Shown piece by piece: positions 14,902-22,894 of a stretch of DNA of 28,003 nt. Source of the DNA: Bacillota bacterium. Lineage in GTDB: Bacteria; Bacillota; Clostridia; Christensenellales; Aristaeellaceae. The position numbers were made by a program, and so were the translations under genes. The stretch spans positions 1 to 28,003 of the forward strand of contig JAEYRW010000113.1 in NCBI GenBank assembly GCA_023435435.1, read 5' to 3'. Numbering within the stretch: position 1 is the first letter of the stretch; the number at the start of each line of letters is the position of its first letter. The notes beneath the pieces are model-generated. The model saw nothing but the letters and a program-made list of their open reading frames with translations. It was not told the DNA's origin and did not search any database.

Positions 14902-15747
14902 ATGTGGCATGCACGTTTTGAAGGCTGGTATTACAAGCAGCACGGCGCGGACGGCACCGTCGCGCTCATCGCGGCGCGCCATGCCGACCCGTCCGGCGCG
15001 GCGTCCGCCTCCCTGCAGATCATCTCGGACGCGGGCGCGTGGCGCTCCTTTTTTCCCGCTTCCGCAATTCAGATGGACGGACCCCGCATCCGTTTGGCGG
15101 GCAATTCCTTCTCGGAACGCGGCATCTCCCTCGACGTGCGGGCGGACGGCCTGCGCGCCGGGGGTTTTCTGTCCTTCGGGCCCACCGTCCCGCCCAGGGG
15201 CGACATCATGGGTCCCTTCCGGTTCGCGCCGGGCATGGAATGCCGGCACGCCGTGGCGAGCATGCGGCACAATGTGGACGGGGTGATTGAAGTCAACGGG
15301 AAGCGGTACACGTTTCAAAACGGCGCGGGATACATCGAGGGCGACCGGGGCGTCTCCTTTCCCCGCCGCTACGTCTGGACGCACGCCGACTGGGCGGAAA
15401 ACAGCCTCATGCTCTCCGTGGCGGACGTGCCCTTCCACGGATTTTCCTTCGTCGGCTGCGTGGGCTTTGTGTACCGAGACGGCCGCGAGACGCGAATCGC
15501 CACCTACCGGGGGGCGCGGGTGCTCGAGGCCGGAAACGATTTCCTGCTCGTCCGGCAGGGAAAGCTGACCCTCCTGGCTGAGGCGGACGCACAAAAATCG
15601 CGCGGACTTCTCGCGCCTTGGATGGGCGGCATGACGCGCACGATTCACGAAAGCGCCTCCTGCCCGGTGCGCTACCGCTTAACGGCCGGACAGGAGACGC
15701 TCTTCGATTTCGTATGCGAACAGGCCAGCTTCGAGGGCAACTGGTAG
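14902..15747 (+). CDS. Tocopherol-cyclase-like family protein
   Basis: This 281-residue protein has the layout of the tocopherol cyclase-like family common in Clostridia. It opens with FEGWYYKQ, followed by the central YIEGDRGVSFPRRYVW motif and a lipocalin-like run of beta strands with SLMLSVADVPFHGFSFVGCVG and RIATYRGARV. Plant members cyclise tocopherol precursors, but Clostridia make no tocopherol, so the bacterial role is unknown; a hydrophobic ligand or hydrocarbon is plausible from the fold. There is no signal peptide. The start ATG 14902 lacks a clear Shine-Dalgarno sequence, unlike its neighbours. It probably shares the peroxidase transcript and converges with the DHHW gene 38 bases away. 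Confidence 0.85.
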   Translation: MWHARFEGWYYKQHGADGTVALIAARHADPSGAASASLQIISDAGAWRSFFPASAIQMDGPRIRLAGNSFSERGISLDVRADGLRAGGFLSFGPTVPPRGDIMGPFRFAPGMECRHAVASMRHNVDGVIEVNGKRYTFQNGAGYIEGDRGVSFPRRYVWTHADWAENSLMLSVADVPFHGFSFVGCVGFVYRDGRETRIATYRGARVLEAGNDFLLVRQGKLTLLAEADAQKSRGLLAPWMGGMTRTIHESASCPVRYRLTAGQETLFDFVCEQASFEGNW

Positions 15748-15785
15748 AATGGCCCGCGCGGTGCTTTCCCGGGTCTTCGGGGGCT

Positions 15786-17282
15786 TCACTCGACGGTGAT
15801 TTTCTTGCCCAACTCCACCCATCCGGCGCTGCCCGCGCCGTCGTCGATGACGACGACCATATCCCATGTGCCCGCGTGGAGGGCGGACTGGTCAAAATAG
15901 GCTGTAAAGCCCGAAGCGTCGAGATTCAGGTCAGGCAGGGACGATGCGTAATAGGCGGTGACGTCGGGGCGGGCGGATGTGGAGGTGGGACAGTAGACCA
16001 CGTCTTCTCCGCACTTGAGGGCGATGTGCTTCTCGCCCTGCAGGGCATCCCGGGTGGGAATAAACGCCCAGCCCTGCACGATGCCGAACTGGCGGGAGAC
16101 GTCGCAGCTGTCGATGTTCGCGCGGATGAGCCCCATGTGCTCGGGCAGCGGCGCGTCGCCGGATTCGTAGTCGACAAGCTTGTCCTCCTGTCCCAGCACG
16201 CCTTTCTCCAACTGACTGGAATAACGCTCGACATGCTCCATGATGATAATGTCAGGCCGTTCGCCCTGTATCACATAGTCGAGCACATCGCCGGTCCAGA
16301 TGAAGGTGACCTTGGAGAAGCTGTCCGCGAGCATGGGATAGAGCATGCGGCAGAAGGAATCCCGGAATATCACCGCGGAGGGCAGTTCCGGATGATCGGG
16401 GTTGACGAGCTGGATAATCTGCCGCTCAGGGTCGTCGTTGACCTCGGGGTACTTGGTCTTTCGCAGGACGAGATTCGAACCGTTGACGGTGAAGGTCACC
16501 TCTGTATCCTTGAGGGCGTCCTCCTGGCCGATGAACCCCGCCATGTCGCCCTCCTGCCAGTCGGGATTTTCCGTCACCGTGCAGTCGTCACGGGTGACGA
16601 TCCTCACGTTGGGGTAGTCCTCGGCGACGCGCTCGATGAGCTGGGTATAGCCCGCGAACGCGCCGTACTCGTTCCAGTGGGTGTCGGTCTTGAAAAACAC
16701 CGTGTGGTTGGCCTTCTCATCGATAACCGCCTGGCGGGTATCGATGACCGGCACGTCCGTCCGCGCGGTGAGCGCGGCCAGCAGTCCGTCGAAGCGGGAC
16801 TGACCGGTGTAGCCCTGCAGGCTCTCGGGCAGGTACTCGGGATACACCGTGTGCTTGTCCGGGCAAATCATGAGGTAGTAGGCGATGCCCTGGGCTTCGA
16901 GGTAGTCCTTTACCCCCTGCTGGGTTTCGCAGATGCCGGCGAGTTCCTCGTCGGTAAAGTGAATCTCGCGCTTCATGTCCTCCAGCGAGCCGTCATTGGT
17001 GTAGAACAGCCAGCCGTCCTGACCGATGGCGACATTGTTGATGATTTCCGCGCCGGTGGAGGCGTTCAGCCGGTTATAGAGGGAAGTCATCGCGCCGCGG
17101 AAGGCGAAGTGGTCGTTGAACCAATCCTCGATGCCCGAGGGATCAAACGAGCCGGGCCACGCGGCGAGGGTACGGTTTTCCCCCGCGTCGTCGTTCGCGC
17201 CGGGGAACAGAAGACCGTAGATCGGGAACGCGCAAATCAGCAGGAACAGCGCGACCGTGATGAAATTCAGAAAATTCTTCAT
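15786..17282 (-). CDS. DHHW/AlgX-like SGNH O-acetyltransferase-type protein with extra C-terminal domain
   Basis: An N-terminal membrane anchor (about 5-26) leads to an extracellular SGNH-type domain as in AlgX/AlgJ and the Clostridial DHHW family. The catalytic Asp200 and His202 appear in KTDTHWNEYG and the nucleophile Ser309 in FRDSF. These proteins pass acetyl groups from an MBOAT partner to a cell-surface polysaccharide. Residues 383-498 form an additional beta-rich domain (GWAF...AYFD...GTWDMVVVIDD) that resembles the outer domain of the protein encoded at 20775-21560. A GGAGG that abuts the MBOAT stop codon precedes ATG 17282, so the two are coupled. Family confident; the glycan acceptor is unknown. 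Confidence 0.88.
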   Translation of the reverse strand: MKNFLNFITVALFLLICAFPIYGLLFPGANDDAGENRTLAAWPGSFDPSGIEDWFNDHFAFRGAMTSLYNRLNASTGAEIINNVAIGQDGWLFYTNDGSLEDMKREIHFTDEELAGICETQQGVKDYLEAQGIAYYLMICPDKHTVYPEYLPESLQGYTGQSRFDGLLAALTARTDVPVIDTRQAVIDEKANHTVFFKTDTHWNEYGAFAGYTQLIERVAEDYPNVRIVTRDDCTVTENPDWQEGDMAGFIGQEDALKDTEVTFTVNGSNLVLRKTKYPEVNDDPERQIIQLVNPDHPELPSAVIFRDSFCRMLYPMLADSFSKVTFIWTGDVLDYVIQGERPDIIIMEHVERYSSQLEKGVLGQEDKLVDYESGDAPLPEHMGLIRANIDSCDVSRQFGIVQGWAFIPTRDALQGEKHIALKCGEDVVYCPTSTSARPDVTAYYASSLPDLNLDASGFTAYFDQSALHAGTWDMVVVIDDGAGSAGWVELGKKITVE

Positions 17283-17294
17283 GTCCGCGCCCTC

Positions 17295-18668
17295 CTAAAA
17301 CCGGAAGTAGATGAACGGGTTGTAGGTGCCGCCCGCAAGGGTGAGCGCGGAGAGCACCAAAAGCGCCAGCGCCGCAGCCGTCCCCAGCGCCTGGGTGAAG
17401 GCGTTGGCGCGCGGCTTCGGCCACTTGACGCAGAAGACCAGCCCCACCAGCAGAAGAATTCCCGCGCGCGCGTCCAGAATGGACAGCGCGTCCGCGCCGA
17501 CGCCGAATTTCAGCGTGAACATGGCGTTCAGATAACCGAGCGCGGTGCTCAGGCTGTCCGCCCGGAACAGCACCCAGCCCACGAGCACCACCAGGAGCGC
17601 GTAAATCGTTCCAATGGCGCGGGGCAGCCCATCAAGCGCCTTTTTCACGAATGGAATGCGCTCGAAGCAGAGAAACAGTCCGTGCCAGAGGCCCCAGACC
17701 ACGAAACTCCACTTGGCGCCGTGCCAGAGCCCGCAGAGGGCGAAAACAATCACCAGGTTGAGAAGCGTGCGGACGCTCCCCTTGCGGCTGCCGCCCATGG
17801 GGATGTAGAGGTAGTCCCGGAACCACGTGGAAAGGGAAATGTGCCAGCGCCGCCAGAACTCGCGGATGGAGCGGGAGACATAGGGATGATCGAAGTTTTC
17901 AAGGAAGTGAAAGCCCAACATTTTGCCCATGCCGATGGCCATGTCGGAGTAGCCCGAGAAGTCGAAGTAAATCTGAACGGCGTAGGCGATGGCGCCCAGC
18001 CACGCGGCATCGAAGGAGATGCCCCACGGCGCGGCGAACGCGGCGTCGGCGATCTTGGCGGCGGCGTTGGCGATGAGCGCCTTCTTGGCCAGACCCACGC
18101 AGAACCTGCGCACGCCCGCGGCGGCCTCGTCCATGGACACGCCGATTTTGCCCAGACCCGTCTCGATGTCCACGTAGCGCACGATAGGCCCGGCGATGAG
18201 CTGGGGAAACATCACCACGTAGGTGGCAAAGCGCAGCGGGTTCTTCTGGATGGCCACGTTCCCGCGCCGGACGTCGATGACATAGGACATGATCTGAAAG
18301 GTATAAAACGAGATGCCGATGGGCAGCGCGATATCCGCCAGCGGGAGGTTCGCCCTGAACGCCCAGTTGGCGGTGGAAATGAGCATGTCGAGGTACTTGA
18401 ACGCGCCCAGAAGCCCCAGGTTAAAGACGATGGAGAGGACAAACAACGTTTTTTTCTCCCGCACGCGCAGCCCCAGAAGGTAATTGACGACAATGGAAGC
18501 GAGCATGACGAGGACGTAGAGCGGCTCGCCCCACGCGTAGAACAGCAGGCTGAACGCAAACAGCGCCCCGTTGCGCACGTCGGGCTTTTTCGTGAGCCCC
18601 GCGAGCCAGCAGATCAGAAGCGCCGCGGGAAAGAAGGCGAACAGGAAGATCGGGGAAGCAAAAACCAT
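17295..18668 (-). CDS. MBOAT-family O-acyltransferase (AlgI/DltB-like)
   Basis: This 457-residue polytopic protein has the MBOAT hallmarks: YFDFSGYSDMAIGMG (234-248), the conserved FWRRWHISLSTWFRDYLYIPMGG region (271-293) and the catalytic His316 in LCGLWHGAKW. It moves acyl, most likely acetyl, groups across the membrane for surface-polymer modification together with the DHHW/AlgX-like protein encoded just downstream. Two start codons are available: ATG 18674 sits only one base after GAGGAG, whereas ATG 18668 lies 7 bases after it and gives the usual MVFxSxxFLF start, so 18668 is preferred. The GH31 gene ends 23 bases upstream. Confidence 0.93.
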   Translation of the reverse strand: MVFASPIFLFAFFPAALLICWLAGLTKKPDVRNGALFAFSLLFYAWGEPLYVLVMLASIVVNYLLGLRVREKKTLFVLSIVFNLGLLGAFKYLDMLISTANWAFRANLPLADIALPIGISFYTFQIMSYVIDVRRGNVAIQKNPLRFATYVVMFPQLIAGPIVRYVDIETGLGKIGVSMDEAAAGVRRFCVGLAKKALIANAAAKIADAAFAAPWGISFDAAWLGAIAYAVQIYFDFSGYSDMAIGMGKMLGFHFLENFDHPYVSRSIREFWRRWHISLSTWFRDYLYIPMGGSRKGSVRTLLNLVIVFALCGLWHGAKWSFVVWGLWHGLFLCFERIPFVKKALDGLPRAIGTIYALLVVLVGWVLFRADSLSTALGYLNAMFTLKFGVGADALSILDARAGILLLVGLVFCVKWPKPRANAFTQALGTAAALALLVLSALTLAGGTYNPFIYFRF

Positions 18669-18691
18669 GTTCATTCTCCTCGTCGTATGTA

Positions 18692-20668
18692 CTACTCCCT
18701 GACAAACACCGGGATCACGTCAATGGTCGCCCGGGCGCTCACGCAGCCGCCGCCCGCGTGGAGCGCGCCGGTGGAAAGCTCGCGCCAGGGGCCGGGCGCC
18801 GGAAGGTAGACCCTGCGGGAGGTGACGGCAGGCTCCATCACGGGGGCGACGAGGTATTGATCGCCGAACATGTACTGATCCTCAACGTTCCACGCCTCCC
18901 GGTCCTCGGGAAAGTCGTAGAACAGCGGGCGCATGACGGGCGTGCCGTCCGTGTGGGCTTTTTCCATCTGTTCCCGGATGTAGGGCCGCAGCGCTTCGCG
19001 CATCTCGACGTACTTTTTGAGGATGGGATAATTTTCCTCTCCGTAACTCCACAGCTCGTTGGGTCCGCCGGACCCCAGCTGGCCGCCGCCGGGAACGCCG
19101 GGGGTAAGGGGCGGCGTGTGGGGTTCCCGGTCGCCATGCAGACGCATCACCGGGCAGTAGGTCGCCCAGGCGAACCAGCGCAGAAACACCTCCCGGAACG
19201 CCGGGTCGGACGGGTTTCCGCCGTGGAAGCCGCCGATGTCCGTCGTCCACCAGGGGATGCCCGCGAGCGCCATGTTGAGCCCCGCGCAGAACTGGTTTTT
19301 CATGGATTGAAACGAGGAATGGATGTCCCCCGACCACACGAGCGCGCCGTAGCGCTGGCTCCCCGCCCACGCGCAGCGCAGGAGGTTCAGAACGTTGCCC
19401 TGCCCCGCCGCCGTCATGCCGTCGTAAAAGCCCTTCGCAAAAAGCTGCGGATAGATGTTGCCGATTTTGAGATTGGGGCCCATGTGATAGCGGTAGAGGT
19501 CGAAATCGTAATAGGAATACTCCGGCTCCGCCTCATCCAGCCAGAACACGCGCACGCCCCTGTCGTAGTAATTCTTTTTCACCTTTTCCCATACGTAGGC
19601 GCGGGCCTCTGGATTGGTGGCGTCGAAATGGTTGACGTTTCCCTGAAACGTCATGACGGTGGGAACGCCCCGGTCGACGGAAATGAGGAGGCCGCGCGCC
19701 TCCATCTCCCGGTAATTTTCGCTGGTCGCGGAGACCGTGGGCCACACGGAGACCATGAGCTTCATGCCCATATCGTCGAGTTCCCGGATCATCGCGTCGG
19801 GATCGGGCCAGAATTTCGGGTCGAATTTCCAGTCGCCCTGATCCGTCCAGTGAAAAAAATCCACGACAATCACCGAAACGGGAATCCCGCGCCTGTGATA
19901 TTCGCGGGCCACCTCCAGAAGCTCCTCCTGGGTCTGGTAGCGCAGCTTGCACTGCCAGAACCCCATGGCGAATTCGGGCATCATGGGCGCCGTACCGGTA
20001 ACCTTCGCGTACTGCCTTTCGATCTGCGCCGGGGTATCGCCCGCCGTAATCCAATAGTCCAAAATGTCCGTGGTCTGGGCGCTCCACACGGTGATGTTTT
20101 TCGAAAAGCTGACGCTTCCCACGCCGGGGTTGTGCCAGAAAAAGCCGTAGCCCTTGTCGGAAATCATGAATGGCACCGATGCCTGGGAGTTGCGCTGGGC
20201 GAGCTCAAGGGTCGTTCCCTTGAGGTTCAGAAACGGCTGCTGGTATTGGCCCATGCCGTACACGCGCTCGGACGGGTCCGATTCAAAGCGCATGGCAAGG
20301 GCGTAGTCGCCGCCCAGAATGGGTTTCATTTCGCGGGCGTCGATGCAGAGGGCGGACGCGAATTCCTTCGTGACGTTCTTGCGGTTGCGCACATACTCCT
20401 CGAGCAGCAGCTCGCCCCGGTCATTATAAAAGGTAATTTTTCCCGCCGCCGTCACCCGGGCCTCGATGCGCCCGTTTTTGACCAGCGCGCGGTCTTCGTG
20501 CACGTCGATGCGCCCGCTTTCCCCGGCGGGCAGAAGCGCCCAGTCGCGCAGGGGCATCTCGGCCGCCCGCGTGGCGCGCACGCGCAGCGCGTTCTCCCCC
20601 CAGGGCTCGATCCAGACTTTCTCCCAGCCCATGGAAAGAACAAGCCTGTTTCCCTCGATCCGCATCAT
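18692..20668 (-). CDS. GH31 alpha-xylosidase/alpha-glucosidase-like glycoside hydrolase
   Basis: This protein of about 659 residues has the GH31 layout: N-terminal beta-sandwich, TIM barrel and C-terminal beta domains. The catalytic nucleophile is Asp378 in VFWLDEAEPE and the acid/base Asp448 in WSGDIHSSF. FWQCKLRYQTQEELLEVAREYHRRGIP and VVDFFHWTDQGDWKFDP match the subgroup that includes bacterial alpha-xylosidases, so release of alpha-xylose or alpha-glucose from short oligosaccharides is likely. No signal peptide is seen, so it is cytoplasmic. The start at ATG 20668 (or the adjacent ATG 20665) is chosen over 20722 because a purine-rich stretch precedes it, though that site is weak. It heads the GH31-MBOAT-DHHW run; no clear promoter was seen. 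Confidence 0.88.
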   Translation of the reverse strand: MMRIEGNRLVLSMGWEKVWIEPWGENALRVRATRAAEMPLRDWALLPAGESGRIDVHEDRALVKNGRIEARVTAAGKITFYNDRGELLLEEYVRNRKNVTKEFASALCIDAREMKPILGGDYALAMRFESDPSERVYGMGQYQQPFLNLKGTTLELAQRNSQASVPFMISDKGYGFFWHNPGVGSVSFSKNITVWSAQTTDILDYWITAGDTPAQIERQYAKVTGTAPMMPEFAMGFWQCKLRYQTQEELLEVAREYHRRGIPVSVIVVDFFHWTDQGDWKFDPKFWPDPDAMIRELDDMGMKLMVSVWPTVSATSENYREMEARGLLISVDRGVPTVMTFQGNVNHFDATNPEARAYVWEKVKKNYYDRGVRVFWLDEAEPEYSYYDFDLYRYHMGPNLKIGNIYPQLFAKGFYDGMTAAGQGNVLNLLRCAWAGSQRYGALVWSGDIHSSFQSMKNQFCAGLNMALAGIPWWTTDIGGFHGGNPSDPAFREVFLRWFAWATYCPVMRLHGDREPHTPPLTPGVPGGGQLGSGGPNELWSYGEENYPILKKYVEMREALRPYIREQMEKAHTDGTPVMRPLFYDFPEDREAWNVEDQYMFGDQYLVAPVMEPAVTSRRVYLPAPGPWRELSTGALHAGGGCVSARATIDVIPVFVRE

Positions 20669-20748
20669 TTCGCTCTTTTCCCCTTTTTGCGAATTCCCGC
20701 CGTGCGACAAAGCCGACGGCAAAGGCCATGCCGCCGGGCATTCGAAAT

Positions 20749-20768
20749 CCCGGGGCTTTCGCCCCGGG
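20749..20768 (-). terminator. Strong hairpin after the stalked membrane protein gene
   Basis: A perfect 8-bp stem, CCCGGGGC/GCCCCGGG, with a GAAA loop (minus strand) begins seven bases after the stop codon at 20775. Only three T residues follow, so termination may be partial and allow read-through into the GH31 gene. The GGGGC-GAAA-GCCCC core is the same as in the terminator at 14302. Confidence 0.55.
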
Positions 20769-20774
20769 AGCGGT

Positions 20775-21560
20775 TCAATTTTGGCTCAGGTCGGTGACCG
20801 TTACCGGGGTGATGATCTCGCCGTCGTTGACGGTGAAGGACTGAAGATCGCCGAACTTGTAGTACCTGTATTCGTCCTTGGTGCCGTTCTTGTAAACGAG
20901 CACAAGCCCCAGGGAATAATTGCCGGGATCGTACTTGGAAACGTCAATGTAGGCGCGCCAGTCACACACGGAAGGGTTCTTGCACACCGCATCCACATGG
21001 TCGACGCCGGAAATTCCATCGCCGTTGTTGGCAAAGTAGGCCGCAAAATTGCCCGTCGTCATCTGGGTGACCACGAGGTAGGTGCCGCAGGTCTCTCCGT
21101 CGAAGTAATCAAGGTTCGCGTATCCCCAGCCGGTCAGCTCCATGACGTGATAGTCGTTGAGTGCGGAGACGTAGCAGCTCGAGATGCCGATTTCACCGTC
21201 GGTAGAGGCGTCGGGCAGCTTGGCGTCCTTGTAGATGCCGGAAATCATCGAATCCGGGATGACTGTCGGAGTGGGCGTGGGCATCACGGTGGGCGTGGGC
21301 GACGGCGAGGGGGTCGGCTCGACGGTTGGTTCGGCGGTGACCGTGACCGCGTCGGTGGGCTCAAGGGTCGCCTCAGCCGTCGCGGGAGGCGGCGTGGGCG
21401 GCTCCCCGGTCCCCGTGGCAACGTAGGGCCGTCCTTCCAGATTCTTCCCGCGGGAGAGCAGGAACACGGCCACCAACACGAGGATGATGACGATCAAAAG
21501 GCAGATGAAGAACCGGAGCACAGCCGGGCCCCGGCTGTGGTCGTGACTCGACCGTTTCAC
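20775..21560 (-). CDS. Single-pass membrane protein with Thr/Pro-rich stalk and outer beta-rich domain
   Basis: This 261-residue protein is not a named family. A short basic, His-containing cytoplasmic tail precedes one membrane helix (about 14-36). A Thr/Pro/Glu-rich stalk (about 50-105, with TPTPTP-type repeats) then places a compact domain (about 122-247) outside the cell. That domain (LTGWGYANLDYF ... AYIDVSKYDPGNYSLGLVLVYKNG ... SFTV) resembles the last 115 residues of the DHHW/AlgX-like protein downstream, which suggests carbohydrate binding or acetylation-complex assembly. The start is GTG 21560, with GGAGG 9 bases upstream; the nearby ATG codons are out of frame or blocked by a stop. 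It lies upstream of the GH31-MBOAT-DHHW run on the same strand. Confidence 0.72.
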   Translation of the reverse strand: MKRSSHDHSRGPAVLRFFICLLIVIILVLVAVFLLSRGKNLEGRPYVATGTGEPPTPPPATAEATLEPTDAVTVTAEPTVEPTPSPSPTPTVMPTPTPTVIPDSMISGIYKDAKLPDASTDGEIGISSCYVSALNDYHVMELTGWGYANLDYFDGETCGTYLVVTQMTTGNFAAYFANNGDGISGVDHVDAVCKNPSVCDWRAYIDVSKYDPGNYSLGLVLVYKNGTKDEYRYYKFGDLQSFTVNDGEIITPVTVTDLSQN

Positions 21561-21654
21561 ATTTCTCTACCTCCATAAGTAAATTGCACGCGCGCCCGTG
21601 CCGGTGGACGCGCCGGTTGACGGCCCGGAAATGGGCGGTAAAACCTATTACATC

Positions 21655-21683
21655 ATATTACATGTATCGAACAAAAGTGTCAA
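21655..21683 (-). promoter_or_regulatory. Promoter of the stalked membrane protein gene
   Basis: On the minus strand a perfect TTGACA (21683-21678) is followed after 17 bases by TAATAT (21660-21655). The leader of roughly 90 bases to GTG 21560 is GC-rich and could fold, but no known riboswitch was recognised. Confidence 0.55.
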
Positions 21684-21720
21684 TCCCCCGGGCCAAATCG
21701 TCAATGTATTTTCATCTCGG

Positions 21721-21749
21721 TTGACACGCGGCGCATAAGCGGGTAAAAT
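21721..21749 (+). promoter_or_regulatory. Consensus sigma-A promoter of the NYN-LOTUS gene
   Basis: TTGACA (21721-21726), a 17-base spacer and TAAAAT (21744-21749) form one of the best promoters in the window, about 32 bases before GTG 21782. It diverges from the promoter at 21655-21683. Confidence 0.8.
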
Positions 21750-21781
21750 ATTCATATCAAATGAGATTGAGGAGAATCATC

Positions 21782-22759
21782 GTGGGAAAATCCAATTTTG
21801 CCGTGTTCGTGGATCTCGAAAACGCGGGCGCGAAGGAATCCATACTGCGGTATATCATAGAGAAGGTCAAGATCCGGGGCGACATATTGCTGGGGAAGGT
21901 CTACGGATACGAGGACCGGTACTCGGATCTCAAACAGGTCCTTCTTTCGAACACATTCAACGTGGTGCCGTCGCTGCGCTACGGCAAGAACCAGAAAAAC
22001 AACCTCGACATCCAGCTCGTCATCGACGCCCTCGAGGTGGCGTACGTCAACCCCCTCATCGACAGCTTCTGCATCGTTTCCGGCGACAGCGACTATCAGC
22101 CCCTGGTGGGAAAGCTCAAGAGCATGGGGAAATTCGTTCTGGGCATCTCACGTTCCGAGGTCGCCAGCGGCATCTTCATCAACGCCTGCAACGAGTTCGT
22201 GTTCCTCGAGTCCATGGCCGCCAAGCAGCCGCCCAAGACCAAATCCAAGGACGAGCGCGTGGCGGACGGGGACATGACGGAGCTGGTGAGCACGGTGGAA
22301 ACGATCCTCCAGGATCAGGACGGCGAAAAAATCTACGCAAGCGAGCTCAAGGACACGCTGACCCGTCTCAAGCCCGATTTTGACGAGCGCACCTACGGCT
22401 GCGCGACGTTCGGAAAGCTCATGGCGCAGCTGGCGGCCAAGTCGAACCGGCTGAAGGTCTGGACGGAGGATTCCTCCCTCATGCTCGCGCTCACCAATCC
22501 CGACAACGACGCCCAGACCCTCGACAAGAACAACTGGATCCCCGCCTTCAAGGCGGCGCTCGAGCGGTTCAAGAGCGACGGCTTCGACCGCGTGAATCCG
22601 TCGATCCTCAAGGCGACCATTCAGTCGGATTATCCCGACTTCGACGAGCGCGCCATCGGGTTCAAGCGGTTCTCGGACATGATGAAGCGACTCGAAAAGG
22701 ACGGCCTTCTGGTGGTGGAAATGGACGAGGCGCGCACAATGCTTCTTAAAATATGTTGA
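21782..22759 (+). CDS. NYN-domain (PIN-like) protein with two OST-HTH/LOTUS domains
   Basis: This 325-residue protein combines a NYN nuclease-like domain (about 4-145) with two tandem LOTUS-type winged-helix repeats (about 165-238 and 250-325). Acidic residues expected for metal binding in PIN-like RNases are present: Asp11 in FVDLENAG, Asp76 in NNLDIQLVIDAL, and Asp102/Asp104 in IVSGDSDY. LOTUS domains bind RNA, including G-quadruplex RNA in studied cases, so an RNA-processing or decay role is likely though undemonstrated. I chose GTG 21782 because GAGGAG lies 7 bases upstream; the in-frame ATG at 21761 has no such site. The gene is transcribed alone from a near-consensus promoter, divergent from the stalked membrane protein gene. 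Confidence 0.9.
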   Translation: MGKSNFAVFVDLENAGAKESILRYIIEKVKIRGDILLGKVYGYEDRYSDLKQVLLSNTFNVVPSLRYGKNQKNNLDIQLVIDALEVAYVNPLIDSFCIVSGDSDYQPLVGKLKSMGKFVLGISRSEVASGIFINACNEFVFLESMAAKQPPKTKSKDERVADGDMTELVSTVETILQDQDGEKIYASELKDTLTRLKPDFDERTYGCATFGKLMAQLAAKSNRLKVWTEDSSLMLALTNPDNDAQTLDKNNWIPAFKAALERFKSDGFDRVNPSILKATIQSDYPDFDERAIGFKRFSDMMKRLEKDGLLVVEMDEARTMLLKIC

Positions 22760-22796
22760 AAATGCGGACAAAAATAGGACATATGGGTGAATACGC

Positions 22797-22825
22797 TTGC
22801 GTTCGGACGAATGCGTCGGTATAAT
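22797..22825 (+). promoter_or_regulatory. Promoter of the charge-block membrane protein gene
   Basis: TTGCGT (22797-22802), 17 bases, then a perfect TATAAT (22820-22825), about 70 bases before ATG 22895. Confidence 0.68.
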
Positions 22826-22894
22826 AATGCTGATTGAGTATCTGCATTCGGCTTACTTGACGTACGTTCGATAGCTTCGAGAGGCGGTCACCAC

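Noticed and set aside
15618..18809. Open frame of 1063 codons on the plus strand
   Set aside because: It lies antisense to the DHHW and MBOAT genes, which have clear catalytic motifs, signals and ribosome binding sites. The long frame arises from GC-rich codon use on the opposite strand and shows no domain of its own.
18758..20797. Open frame of 679 codons on the plus strand
   Set aside because: It is antisense to the GH31 gene with its intact catalytic residues; composition (His, Val and Arg rich) is that of a shadow frame.
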